From Aselliscus stoliczkanus (taxonomy: Eukaryota > Chordata > Mammalia > Chiroptera > Hipposideridae), in the NCBI GenBank assembly GCA_033961575.1, contig CM066733.1, positions 67,903,921-67,967,920 of the forward strand: a stretch of 64,000 bases of DNA, in the 5' to 3' direction. Positions 22,545 to 34,320 of this stretch are shown here, one piece after another. Both the position numbers and the translations under genes were made by a program. Positions within the stretch are counted from its first letter, which is position 1. Every line of letters begins with the position of its first letter. The notes beneath the pieces were generated by a model. That model had not been told where the DNA came from. It did no database searches and saw nothing but the letters and a program-made list of their open reading frames with translations.

Positions 22545-25500
22545 AATGCCTGATTCTTGGAGAGAATGTAAGAAGAGATGAAAAAGGCTTCACAATTGGG
22601 AAATAAAGAATCCTTTAATATTGAATGATAAAATTTAGGCTTTTCAATAATAAAAGTTAAAATCCTATCTCTGCATGACACCCAAAGATGAATGCTACAC
22701 AGCTATTTCACTTTTCTATTGATTCCATCCATTCATTCATTTATACATGTGTGCAATTAATTTTACTGCCAACCCATTAAATTCTAGGCACATATTGATC
22801 TTCGTTTAGTGAGTAGTGAAGAGAGGCAAAGTTCTTGTTTTTGTGAATCTTATATTTATGGATGGCCTACCATTAAAAAATCATGTTTCATGTAAGCTTT
22901 AGGCTAGAATATCTTAGGTCTTGTGAATAAGACATTCAATCTTTGAAATCCAGTCATTTGGGTCCACCTGATGTGAGAATTTGGGTATAAGTTTCAGATT
23001 AAGTTGTTGATGATTAGGCCACCTGGGCTGTTAAACAATAAAGTCTAGAATGAAAAGACTCAATCCTCTAATGACATGGTGAAACCGGCTGTAAGAGGGG
23101 TAAAGTAGGCACTCGGGAGCCATGCCTCCTTTACCATCTGATTAATCTTATGTCCTATATTGTTAAATTGAATCCATTACCCATGATTACTGAACACACA
23201 TGACTACAATTGTCCTTCCAAACTTCACATTCCTGCTGAATCACTTGTACTGCAGCTCATGGATGCTGATTTTCTAATTGAGAAGATATACAGAAAACAA
23301 GCAGACCAATAAGATGAGAATATAATTAGTGAGCCTTAAAAGTTTTAAAAGAAGAACAAAAATAGGTTAATAGGGAGAGCAAAGGTGGGAAATTTAGGTA
23401 AAGCAAGCAGAATGTTCTCTCAGAAAAGGTGACACTAAATGACCAAGGATGATAATAAACCTGACATGAGAAAAGCTAATGAGAAGATTATTCCATTTAG
23501 AGGAAATAGCTAGTGAAAAGTACCTAAAGCAGTGAAGAGTTAATTGGTCCTAGGAATAGAAAGTAGGCTAGTGTAGCAGGGAGTAGGGAGCCAAAAAAGA
23601 TAGTCTATGAAGATGCTGGAACTTTAGGCAGGCACCAGATCATGCACAGCTTTATAGGCTGTGATAACATAAATTACATGATGCTTTGAGTTTATCTGTC
23701 AAGTTCTTATTTATAACTATTCTGATGGAGAAAAATAGCTGAAGTTCTAAAGGATAAAATGAATAAAGCCAAACATTGTGAATTAAGATGTGTACTAAAT
23801 ATTTAAATGGCAGCCAGGCCACTGTAATTACTCTCCTGAGATCTGCCCTCATTATGACACAGATGTGACGGGGTTAGTGAGTCCTATAAGGCTTTTTATT
23901 AAGAAAAATAATAATAATAATATAGGTTTATGTTGAGGACTTAACAATTATTGTATAAATGAATTTAATTAAAGAATGTTGGTTTTCAATCAAATTTATT
24001 AATGTTTTTCTGGAATATGAGAGAAACTTAGATAAAATTAAAGCAATTGTGTTTCCAACATTAATAGTAGTATAAAATAATATACTCTGTTTGAGTCCTG
24101 GACCTTTTTAATTCTTTATGGAATTATCTTTAAAATGGAGTCCATAGATGGAAGATGGCATTCCCTCTAAAACCAGCTATCAAACTTGAACATATTTCTG
24201 TTAGACTATGGAAAAAAACAAACAAAAAAACACTGGCGTGAAATACCAGAGTCAGCATTTTTTGGGAACATAAACAATTAAAATGTGCCTATGAGCTAAA
24301 TAAAGGCTGTCACAGAAAGTTTGAGACAATTGGGAGATGGTTTAATACCAAAACTGTGGTGCCTGAATTGGGGCCTGAATTTAGGCAAAGAAGATTCATA
24401 GCTAGTCAAAATGAGGATGTGTTTCAATTTGGGTTCTTCATTGGAAACTAAGCAGATAAACATACACTGAATTATATTTGTGAACCCTTCTTATTATTTG
24501 GTGAGAAGAATCCTAGTTTTATAAGATCTCAGATAGCACTATATGGAACCCAACTTATTGGACTCATGCTTGTGGATTAGCCAACTTCTAAATTACCTGT
24601 AAGTTATCTTTTAGCAGCTACATGCTCTTCCAGCTCACTCTCCTTCCAGTTAGCTGATGGTCAGGAAATGAAGACTAATTTTAATATGTGCCTGAGGCAA
24701 ACAATTCAGAAGACATAGCTCCTGTTCAAATACTAAGTATTCTTAAACAAATTATGAAATATAAATGATTTCTGGATTAGCTCAAACCAAAAACTTGTTA
24801 TAGATCTTGACTTACTCCAGGATCTTCTCACCTAAAAATAGCTTTTCAAAAGGCATTTTTAAAATAGTTTTTTTTCATTTTATTGGCCCACTGTACCTTT
24901 GAGATGCAATTGAAGCATTTATAATTAGAACACGTTGGTTCTATCTGAATCCCCACGTAGGTACTCGAAAAGTACATTCTTACTGATTTTTTTTTAATTC
25001 TATTTAAGTTCCAAGTTTGTTTGTTTTCCCTAACATATGCAAACTAACACATATCTAATCTTAGACTGACTACAGATTTGTTAAATACAATTGCTTATAG
25101 ACTGCAGTATCAAAGAACTTAGAAGTTGTTGGATTCCCCTCCCCCCCCAAAAAAATCCCATTGGTTTATTTCCACAAAGAGGTTATATTAAAGGCAAAAC
25201 TCAAAAGATAAAAGTCTCTCATAACTCCAAAGAAAATTATATTTCCCAAACTGAAAGTCTATTAGATCCATCTCAATTTATGAACTTAAACTTATCTTTC
25301 AGCCATATAGGAACTATCTAATATTATATTTCCTGTTACAATCCTAAAGTGATATTCTGCTCTTTCAAGTCACTCTATTTTGAAAAAAGTCTTCAAATAG
25401 TTTCAGTGTAAAAATGTGAAGCAAATGCCTGCTGATGATGCTCTATTGAGTTGTTTTAAAAAGCAATAACCTAGTCGTCTTTATTTCACTTTAAATATTG

Positions 25501-26826
25501 TTTTTGTTTAAATTTTGGATTCAGTTGAACGTTTATTGAAGGCAGTGTAATAGTCCTAAGAAAACAAAATCTTTAAGACTATTTAATCACTCAACTTACC
25601 AGATTACTATATAGTTTAATGGAAGACATGGCTTGTTTTTAGGGAGGCTGTTGGTAAAGGATCAGCATTACTGAAGCGGTATGAGCCCTCCATTGGACAT
25701 GGCGAATGTTCACACACATATTTTCTTTTTTTAAAAAGAATGAATATTCCTCAGGAGGTAAATAGAAAGAGACTTGTACACTAAATGAAAGCCTCAAATA
25801 TAGAACCCTTAGGTTTCTTTTTTAATGAAGAATGCAATATCATGTAATACAAGAAGGAGAAAATGAGGGGCAAAGGAATCCTATAAAAGCTAAGATCTTA
25901 AGATTTGCCATAAGATTGCCCCATTGTTTGTAAATATATTTGGGAATAGATCAGGATGAGAGGGATGACATACATAGCAAAAAATAGTCATCTAGCCTGC
26001 AAACACAGGCCAAGTCTAGACACACAGTTTCAGACATGGCAGAGAAGCACAGCTTTCTATTTTCTTCCTTTGTTAGACTGAATAAAGCATTTTAACCTGA
26101 TATTACACAGTGAAATGTTCTGCTATATACTACAGAAGATATCAAAGCCAGAAAAGAATTTCAAGTGCAAAAAAAATGATGTTTCTATTTTAATAAATTC
26201 AGTGCATTGCAAAGCAGTTGTGAACTATTCTCTAATATTTATTGAATGTCCACTAGAATTCCTTTCTTGAAGGCAGTTTCTCTGGATACCTTGCCCCTGA
26301 TCACTGGGAAAATGTCTACCTCATATTAGGTTATGTCTGAAGAGAGAGGAGATCATAGAGATGTACAGTTTAATATTCTTAATATGCAATGTGAATCCTA
26401 AGTCAAAAGCTCTTTTGAGATTTTGTCTTGGCTACCACCTCCCAATTAAATAGTGCAGTAGTGGTTAACAGTTCAAGCTCAAAAAATGAGAAAATTCATG
26501 AGCCATTTCTGGCTTGATTATTGACTAGTTTTATAAAATCTGGAGAGATGCTTGACCTTACAAAGCTAGTGTGTTTTTTTCTTAGGAAATGTGTAATATA
26601 ATAGAAGCTATCTATCTTACACAATAATTTTGAAGATGTAACAATGTCAAACACATGACCATAGTAATGTACCCCACTCATATTAAGTGCTCAACAAATG
26701 GTCATCTATTAAATCAAAGAAATGATTCAACATGCAAACCATGTCTATTCCATGTTTTCCAGGTCATTTGTGTGAGTCTGCAGTTTTCACATCCAAAGAG
26801 AGTTTTGTTTTGTTTTGTTTTAAGTC
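22545..26826. other. Mostly unique AT-rich DNA with L2 traces
   Basis: L2-like antisense 3' material is visible at about 22725-22860 (CATTCATTCATTTATACA...TCTAGGCACATA) and 23400-23660 (AGGCACCAGATCATGCACAG.TTTATAGGCTGTGATAA). A MIR-like end lies at 26660-26710. An (AAT)n patch is at 23905-23920. The rest, including 24000-26600, is unassigned, and frames are short. Confidence 0.45.
23400..23665 (-). mobile_element. L2-like LINE fragment, antisense
   Basis: Purine-rich text with AATAGCTAGTGAAAAGTACC...GTAGGCTAGTGTAGCAGG and a closing CCAGATCATGCACAGC is the pattern of an antisense ancient L2/CR1-type LINE. Moderate to low certainty. Confidence 0.5.
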
Positions 26827-26839
26827 TTAACACATAGAA
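26827..26839. repeat. Left TSD of internally deleted L1 (A)
   Basis: TTAACACATAGAA, repeated exactly at 30234-30246. Confidence 0.85.
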
Positions 26840-29800
26840 GGAAGAGCCAGTTCAAAATGGCAAATTAGGTAAATGCTATGCCTGCTGCCTGCCAGGATCA
26901 CATCAAAATTACAACTAAATTGTAGAACAATCAACCTCAAAAATCATCTAAAGACCAGCTGTACAGAATCCCTAAAAATAGGGATATAAAGAAGAGGCCA
27001 CATCGAAACTGGTAGGAGAGATAGAGAAATGAATTGGGCTGCATCTAGACTCACAAGTAGTGGCTGAACACTGGGAAGGACACTTCAGTGGGGGAGGTCC
27101 CCGCTAAAGAGAGAGGGTCCCAGCCCCACACTGCGCTCCCCAGCCCAAGGGTCCTGTGCCAAAAAGAGGAGTCCCCACAATATCTGACAGTGAAAAGCAG
27201 TGAGGACTCTCTCCATCTGTCCCCGTGATATGGAAGACAGCTGGAAATCTGGTTGTCCTCTTACGGGGTCCACACATAGACTCATCTGGGCTCTGGTGAA
27301 GGGGTAGCAACTCAAGAAGTGCCATAGACATATGGGGAAAGACTGAGTAGTGTGGATTCAGTGCAAGGACTGGAGGGACAACACCATTGTCCCTGTGTGG
27401 AGCCTACCTCACATGTAACCTACAGGAGGATGCCATCATTTCTATGTTGAACTCTTCCCTCAGGGCCAAATCAGAGACCTCATTAGTCTGGTAAAATCTG
27501 CATGTGCACACCACCTTGGTGACTCCCTGGAACCCTTCCCCACCCAGTTAGTGCTGCATCCCCAGGGACTCTCATACCTGGGCAGTTGGCCCCACCCCAC
27601 AAGTTGCAGAAGATTTTTATAGTAATGAATGGCCTGCAGCAGCCTGGGGAACTTTTGATGATGGGCAGTTAGCCACGACTTGAGCTCCAGCCTCTCTTGG
27701 GCAGCTCTGGGGGATTAGCAGGCCTGAGGCAAACAGTGGCTGGCTGTCCAAGGTATTCTCAAGGCATTTTGCAAGGTGGTCATAGACCTGGCAATGGTGC
27801 AAGAACCAAATTTGTATTAACTTTGTAAAAACCACCACACATCCCCACCACTCTCCGTACCAGCTAGTGCTGCATCACTGGGGACACATTCAACACCAGA
27901 TTAACTAGCCTGACCCATGTACCTAAGGAGGCTCTTTCCATGGCTGAGCTTTACAGGAAGCCAGCAGGTGGCAACAGACCTAAGGGTCCCTGGGCCTTTT
28001 GTTAAGCTGCCCCAGGCCCAATACTGGTGGCAGCAGACCTCTGTTCACAGGGAGGTCAGCACCACATGCCTCCAGGTCTAGCATAGGCAGCAACCAACCA
28101 TGTATACCTTTGTGGATCCTACCAGATAGTCCCAGGCTGGTAACAGGCAAGGATGAAATTGGCCTGCACAGAAGTCCCTCCCAAGAGACACCAGAAAGAA
28201 CACACCCAGAGACCAGCTTCAGACCACACCAGAGCACTACCTGGTGAGCCCCGCAAGTTGCACACCCAAAGGGAGGAGTCTAAATTGGCACAAGAGCCCA
28301 CTAGGGTAAATCTCCCTTGGAGGGGTCAGCCTCCACACAGCAGCTCATGCACTGTGGAGTCAACCCATTCAGCCAGTTGTCCTGGGAGTCAATCCCACCC
28401 ACTGACATGCCAAAAGTAATCAAGGCTAAACTATAACAGGATAATACACACAACATACACAAGGGACAATCCTAGAACACATGCAAAGGTGATCAGGGAG
28501 ACTGTGCCACTGGACCACAGAGGACGCATACTATATAAGTTCATGCAGCAAAGGCTCAGAGACATAGGAGACTTATCTAATATATAGAAGAAAACACAGA
28601 GAGGCAGCCAGAATGAAGAAAAAAACATTTCCCAAATAGAAAACAGTAGAAAACTCCAGAAAAAGAAGTAAATGAAATACAGGTAACCAACCTACCAGAG
28701 ACACAGTTTAAAGTACTAGTTATAAGAATGCTTAAGAAACTTAGTAAGAACTTCAACAAAGAGATAGTAAGCATAAAGGACCTAAAAACCATAAAAAAGA
28801 ACCAGTGAGAAATAAAGACTACAATAACTGAAATGAAGAACACACTAGAAAATTTCAACAGCAGATTAGATGAAGCAGAAGATCGAATCAGTAATTTAGA
28901 CAATAAGATAACAGAAAACACACAATTAGAGAAACAAAATGAAAAAGAAATTTTAAAAAATAGCTTAAGGGACCTCTGGAACAGCATAACAAAATTCACA
29001 TCATCAGAGTACCAGAAGGAAAAGAGAGGCAGCAAGAAGTTAAGAACCTATTTGAAGAAATAATAACTAAATACATCCCTAACCTGGTGAAGGAAATAGG
29101 CATGCAAGCCCAGGAAACAGAGTCCTAAACAAGATGAACCCGAAAAGGCCCACACCAAGACACAATATAGTTAAAATGGTGAAGATTAAGGACAGAGAGA
29201 GAATCTTAACAGCAGCAAGAGAAAGACAACCACTTACTTACGAGGGAGCTCCCATATGATTGTCAGCTGATTTCTCAACAGAAAGTTTGGGGACAGAAGG
29301 CAGTGACAGGAAATATTCCAAGTGATTTAAAATCAGGGGCTACACCCAAGACTACCCTAACCAGCCAGGATATCATCAAAAACTGAAGGAGAAATAAGAG
29401 CTTCCCAGACAAGAAAAAGCTAAGGAAATTCATTACCACCAAGCCAGTGTTACAAGATTTGTTAAAGGGACTTCTTTAAGCAAAAGAAAAGAGAAAACAA
29501 ACAAAGATAAAAAATATGAATAATAAAATGGCAATAACTATGCATCTATCAATAATCACTTTAAATGTAAATGAATTAAATGCTTCAATCAAAAGACAGG
29601 GTAGTTGAATGGATAAGAAAACAAGGCCCATGCCTATGCTGTCTACCAGAGACCCACCTTAGATCCAAAGACACACATAGACTGAAAGTAAAAAGATGGA
29701 AAAAGTTACAAACAAATGAAACAGAAATAGGCTCATGGATACAGAGAAAAAAACTGATGGTTGCTGGAATGAAGGGGTATTTGGGGGAATGGGTGAGAAA

Positions 29801-30233
29801 GGTGAAAGGATTAGGAAGTACAAATAGGTAGTTACAAAATATTCATGGGGATGTGAAATACATTATCGGAAATACAGTCAAAAATATTGTGAAAACTATG
29901 TGTAGTGTCAGATGGGTACTAACTAGGCTTATTGCGGGGATCACTTCATGAATTATATAGATGCCTAACCACTATACTATACACCTGAAATAAATATAAA
30001 ATAATATTGAATGTCAACTATAATTATATATATATATATCTGCAGAATATAAAGTACAGCATAGGGAATATAGTCAACAGCATTGTAATAGCTTATGTAG
30101 GGTGTCAGATGGGCAGTAAACTTCTTGGTGTATCTGTTTGTGACATCTGAAAATCTCTAATTGCTATGTTGTTTTGTATACCTGAAACTAATAGTTAAAA
30201 TAAAATAAAAACAGGAGATAGTAAAAAACAATA
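26840..30233 (+). mobile_element. L1 with 5' and 3' ends but lacking most of ORF2 (element A)
   Basis: The element begins with an L1 5' region (AATGGCAAATTAGGTAAATG..., GATCACATCAAAATTACAACT) and carries a roughly 1.7-kb 5' UTR. A degraded ORF1 region (about 28630-29500) follows, with a coiled-coil-like stretch near ENFNSRLDEAEDRISNLDNK and an SLRDLWNSI block. Next come the first about 180 bases of ORF2 (29530-29705). At about 29705 the text jumps from endonuclease N-terminal sequence to the 3' UTR (ACAGAAATAGGCTC, GATGGTTGCTGG, then two AATATTGT.AAAACTATG-type units) and an A-rich tail. An exact 13-bp TSD brackets the whole, so it is one insertion. Roughly 3-4 kb of ORF2 expected for a full L1 is absent. 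Stops in ORF1 make it inactive. Confidence 0.88.
28630..29520 (+). pseudogene. L1 ORF1 remnant in element A
   Basis: Related to the L1 ORF1 RNA-binding chaperone. A readable stretch at 28833-29063 contains a heptad-like segment (LDEAEDRISNLDNKITENTQ) followed by the start of the RNA-recognition region (LRDLWNSITKF). Beyond it the text continues in other frames through TEKAFDN-free, basic 3' sequence ending near the GACTTCTTTAAGC block. Frameshifts and stops show it is not functional. The minus-strand frame of 152 codons at 28577-29035 is its shadow. Confidence 0.7.
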
Positions 30234-30246
30234 TTAACACATAGAA
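30234..30246. repeat. Right TSD of element A
   Basis: TTAACACATAGAA, identical to 26827-26839. Confidence 0.85.
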
Positions 30247-30249
30247 AAT

Positions 30250-32022
30250 TTATTTCCATACACATGTGGCAATTCACAAATGGTACACAATCAACATATA
30301 ATGATAGTTGAATATCTTCTAGAAAACCAAATGCTATATTTATTAATTTTAAGTAAAATAATCCATATTACAAATAATAAAGATATAAAGTCAATCCATT
30401 TGACTACTCCATACTAATTTATGATGCAGTGTATTGCCCTAACACATTATAAGACCTTCAAAATTGTTTTCCTAGGCCTTTGAGATTTTTCTTTATTCTG
30501 CCGTGAGTGCAAATTATTCAACTGTCATTATGTGATGCCTACACCAAGTGATGCTACGTGGCTTCCAAAACCAAGTATTTCTCTTCATGTTATAAGTCAA
30601 TAGATGTGGAATCACAGCAATGGTTCTGCTCCAGGATAACAATTGAGTTCAGAACAGTACTAGGGTCTTCTTTATTCTGGGCTTCTAAGCTAAGGTAGCA
30701 ACACTTGTGACATGTCCATTCCTGTGTCAGAGGAAAAGGGCCAAAAGAGTTGGGAGACAACTGCAGATAGCTCTTAAATCTTCTTCTCATATACGGCCAT
30801 GTAACTACTTATCATATACCTACATACCATATAGTCAAGCACAAAATCAGTGAGGCTGGGACGTATATTTTTCCACACACATGTTACATGATAATGTGGA
30901 TAATAATATGATATTTTTCCACATACATGTTACATGATAGTGTGGATAATAATCACTTATTATCAGAGGAGAGAGTGATGTAACTGTGCTAAATATGCTT
31001 CACACAAATCAAGATTCAAAGTTTTACTACTTATAGACATAATGTGAATGAAATACAAATCAAGTACATATTTCCTCAAGAAAACAGGGAAAACATTTAA
31101 AAACATTTTTTGAATGAAGGTAAGTAGTAAGAACTTAATCTCTGCCCATGTCACTTGAAAGTGTGTTTGATGGAATATATCTGCAAATCTCCATGATTTC
31201 TTAATGGGAACAGATGAAGAGAGCATTAAATACACATGAGGATGAAGCTACGTGGCATCACCACGTGACATCATTTGGTCTTTCTGAGATCTTTCTTGAA
31301 AGTTAAAGGAAAATGGTTTTAGAAAAGAACATAAAACCCAATCAAACATAAAGCTACATTCAAACCCAATCAAAGAGGCTAATCTCTCAGGAAGGACAGT
31401 GTGGATTGATACAGTGGGAAGATGAAGCAAACATCCAAAGCTGAGAACCAACCCTGAGCTTGACAATCAATGAATCACTGGACATTTAATCAGCCTGTCT
31501 CCTTAGAACATCATGATCTAAAGGCAAATCGATAACAGTCGCTCATATTATGATCTTGCTTAAATGGTGAATAATGAGTGAAGACCAAACTTTCTGCAAT
31601 ATTGCTTTGGGCAGTAAAATGTAGGGAGTACAATGAATCATGAGGTTGAAAATGCAGGACATATGGCCAGTCTGTGACAGTTAACATATCTAATATAGAA
31701 GGGATTTCTATCCTGAAGGACTGTGTTTTGAACTACAAGCCACTTTGGTGACTAGAAGACATGTTAGAGATACCTCAAAAGGAAGAAATTCCAGAGTTCC
31801 TCATGTTGAAGAAATTTCTTGTAATCTTTTCTTGGAAAGTCTCAACAGCCTAACAGAAAAGTCAATCTAGAGATGATTGAGTGCCTCAAGCCCTAATTTT
31901 CAGCAACTAATGATCTGAAAGAAAGCAGTCATTATTCCACTTCATGGCTACTAATGAGAAATGAGGCAACATGGATGCTTCTTTACCAGGCAGCACTTTT
32001 CTTTAAGTTAGGTAGTTAGGTA
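30250..32022. other. Unassigned noncoding DNA
   Basis: No gene or confident interspersed repeat; contains the 46-bp tandem duplication at 30865-30953. Minus-strand frames at 30963-31466 have no recognisable domain. Confidence 0.45.
30865..30953 (+). repeat. 46-bp tandem duplication
   Basis: Two units with the order ATTTTTCCACAYACATG, TTACATGATARTGTGGATAA. The first starts near 30867 and the second near 30913, with two mismatches. Each unit contains TTCCAC...GTGGAT as a small inverted arrangement. Confidence 0.85.
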
Positions 32023-32023
32023 G

Positions 32024-32024
32024 C

Positions 32025-32074
<50 letters not shown>

Positions 32075-32078
32075 AAAT

Positions 32079-32130
<52 letters not shown>

Positions 32131-32144
32131 CAGACAGATAGAGA
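32024..32144 (+). repeat. (GATA)n microsatellite, interrupted
   Basis: Two GATA arrays separated by AAAATTA near 32074, followed by two GACA units at the right edge. A tetranucleotide repeat of this length is likely polymorphic. Confidence 0.95.
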
Positions 32145-32178
32145 TCTGTACACCATGCTTTACCTTTTCATTCAAACT

Positions 32179-32425
32179 CAGAAATTCTCAGCCAGGGGCA
32201 ATTTTGCTTTCCAGGGAATGTCTGGCAATGTCTGGAGTCATGTTTGATTCCCATAGCTGCGGAGATGCCAGTAGCATCTGGTGAGTAGAGGCCAAGGACG
32301 CTACTAAACATCTTACAATGAACAGTACAGTCCCCCATACAAACAATTATTTGGCTCAGAATATAAATAGGGCTAAGACTGTGAAACTGCTCTATTTGAA
32401 ACTTAAATCCCTCTGAGGAACACTG
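32179..32425 (-). mobile_element. MER20-like hAT transposon, antisense
   Basis: ATTCTCAGCCAGGGGCAATTTTG, GGGAATGTCTGGCAATGTC, GATGCCAGTAGCATCTGGTG, AGGCCAAGGACGCTACTAAACATC and TACAATGAACAGTACAGTCC match the MER20 consensus order read in reverse. Confidence 0.8.
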
Positions 32426-32825
32426 CTTTCCCTATGAAAGTCCAGGTTCTATCTGAAGGCCTCTCCATTTGCTGTTCCTTCTGCATAAGAAGTTGTTCCT
32501 TTTTTCCCTATGACCTATTTCTTCACATCCATCATGTGAAGAAATCACCTTCTCAGGGAATCCTTCTCTCACATCATCACTGCCCTTCCATGCCTGCTTT
32601 GTATATCAACATTTGCCATACTATTTTATTTATTTATTTATTTATTTATTTGTTTTGTTTCTTGCAGCCCCCACCCCTGCCGCCCTATTAGAATTGTAGA
32701 TCTGTGTATGAACTGTGTCTTTCTTGGTCTCCCACTGATATATGAGCAGCACTTAAAACAATGCCAGGCACATATGTGCTCCAATCAATAGTCCTTGAAT
32801 AAATTCCTGGATGTTGATTAGCCTA
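32426..32825 (+). mobile_element. L2 LINE 3' fragment with embedded (TTTA)n
   Basis: GAAGGCCTCTCCATTTGC, TCAGGGAATCCTTCTCTCACATC, then after the TTTA repeat ATTAGAATTGTAGATCTGTG, AACAATGCCAGGCACATA and CCTTGAATAAATTCCTGG follow the L2 3' end. A (TTTA)n run of about 9 units lies at 32622-32656. Confidence 0.7.
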
Positions 32826-33028
32826 TCATGTATAGATATCTTTACCAGTCTGGTCTGCAAAGATCTTGGGTGAGTACCCTGAACTCTAATAGAAGTGTCT
32901 AGGAAGAAAGAACTAGAATATAATGGTAAAGTTATAAGCCTAAATCAAATCAGCCTCTTGTAATGATCTTATCACTAGCATGAAACTTGAAAGAAACAAA
33001 TGTAACCATGTGACCAGGGTAATTCAAC

Positions 33029-33030
<2 letters not shown>

Positions 33031-33080
<50 letters not shown>

Positions 33081-33115
33081 GGAGAGACAGAGAGACAGAG
33101 AGAGAAAGAAAGAAA
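33031..33115 (+). repeat. (GA)n microsatellite
   Basis: About 25 GA units, then GAGACAGAGAGACAGA variants and a short GAAA run. Confidence 0.95.
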
Positions 33116-33605
33116 GCTGTATACAGCTCTAATGAATACACTCATTTGAAAGATATGCTTATTCTGCTATGGGGTACAAATGATTCATCAGAGCTCATCA
33201 CAATGTGGTAGGGAATTCATGAGTTTTTCACCTTTTTTGCTCCATTTCTAGTCTTGCTGGAGAAGGAATTTTCTGTTTGTTAACTCAGCTTTCTAGCTAC
33301 CTCAATATTAGAAAAGGATTGATCTAAAAAGTAGGCAAAAATGGTTTGGTCCCTCCAAAAGTGACCCAAGCAGTTAAAAAGACCTGAGAAAATTCCTTAG
33401 CCTAACTAAGCCACAGTTTCCACTCCTCTAAATACTAGCATCTACTGTATGCAGAGGTCATAAGATTTAATAGCAAGTGTCTAAAACACATTAGCGTTTT
33501 TTTGTTTTTGTTTTGCTATTGTGTAATAAAGATAATTTATACTTCAGTCACTTTTTTTCCAGCTTTCAGACCTACTTTATTAGAAAAACTTGTTTTGTGT
33601 ATTTT
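33116..33605. other. Unassigned noncoding DNA
   Basis: A weak MIR-like block lies at 33370-33465 (CTTAGCCTAACTAAGCCACAGTTTCC). Nothing else is recognised. Confidence 0.4.
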
Positions 33606-33840
33606 CTTCTTCTTTTAATTTTTCATTTTTTTGACATTCAATATTATTTTATATTAGTTTCAGGTGTATAGCATAGCAGTTAGATATTTATATAGTTTAC
33701 AAATTGATCTCCCCAATAAGTCTAGTACCCACCTGGCACCATACATAGTTATTACAATATTGTTGACTATATTGCCTGTGCTGTGCTTTATATCTCCATG
33801 TAAGAAGTACAATTGTAGTTATTTCAGTCTCTTTTGACCT
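33606..33840 (-). mobile_element. L1 3' UTR fragment, antisense
   Basis: TTGACATTCAATATTATTTTATATTAG, TTTCAGGTGTATAGCATAGCAG and TACAATATTGTTGACTATATT.CC.GTGCTGTGCTTTATATC are the reverse complement of the 3' UTR seen in the two large L1 copies of this window. Confidence 0.85.
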
Positions 33841-33859
33841 TGGTCAACTTGGGTTAAAA

Positions 33860-34320
33860 CCCTGACAAGAGTGATATTCTAGAATTTCAAGGATGATGGA
33901 GATGTCACTAAAGTGGCATTGTTCTTTGAAGGTCAACCAAAGGTTGACAGGTATTTAGTCCATCTTATATGGCAGACGTTCCCATTGTTCACCACTATCT
34001 GGTTTCTCTCTCCTAGTCACACAGATTGCACTTCCTAGCTTTCTTGCAGTTGATTGGGGTCAGTTGACTAGCTTTGGCCAGTGGTAGTGACTGGAACTTC
34101 TGATATATGTCACTTAGAAGCCGAAACAGAGGAGCGAAATGAAACCTTCATGCACTCACACTCTTCCCTGCCATGGCGATTGCGGAACTCGTACATCAAT
34201 GTGTCTCCTGAATGCATACATGAAACAGAGCCCTCCAGGGATGTATAATAAGCATGAGTAAAAAAAATTAATTTCTGTTGGTTAAGCCACTGAGATTTGA
34301 GGATTGCTCATTTTTTACAA
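33860..34320 (+). repeat. Old interspersed repeat ending in GTTAAGCCACTGAGATTT
   Basis: The right end (AATTTCTGTTGG, TTAAGCCACTGAGATTTGAGG, ATTGCTCATTTTTTACAACA) is a familiar 3' end of an ancient mammalian repeat. The left includes TTTGGCCAGTGGTAGTGACTGG. I cannot assign the class safely. Confidence 0.5.

Noticed and set aside
28577..29035. Minus-strand frame of 152 codons, Phe/Ser/Leu-rich
   Set aside because: Antisense to the A-rich L1 ORF1 region of element A.
32024..32144. Regularly spaced repeats resembling an array
   Set aside because: A tetranucleotide microsatellite in mammalian DNA; no CRISPR-type repeat-spacer structure occurs anywhere in the window.
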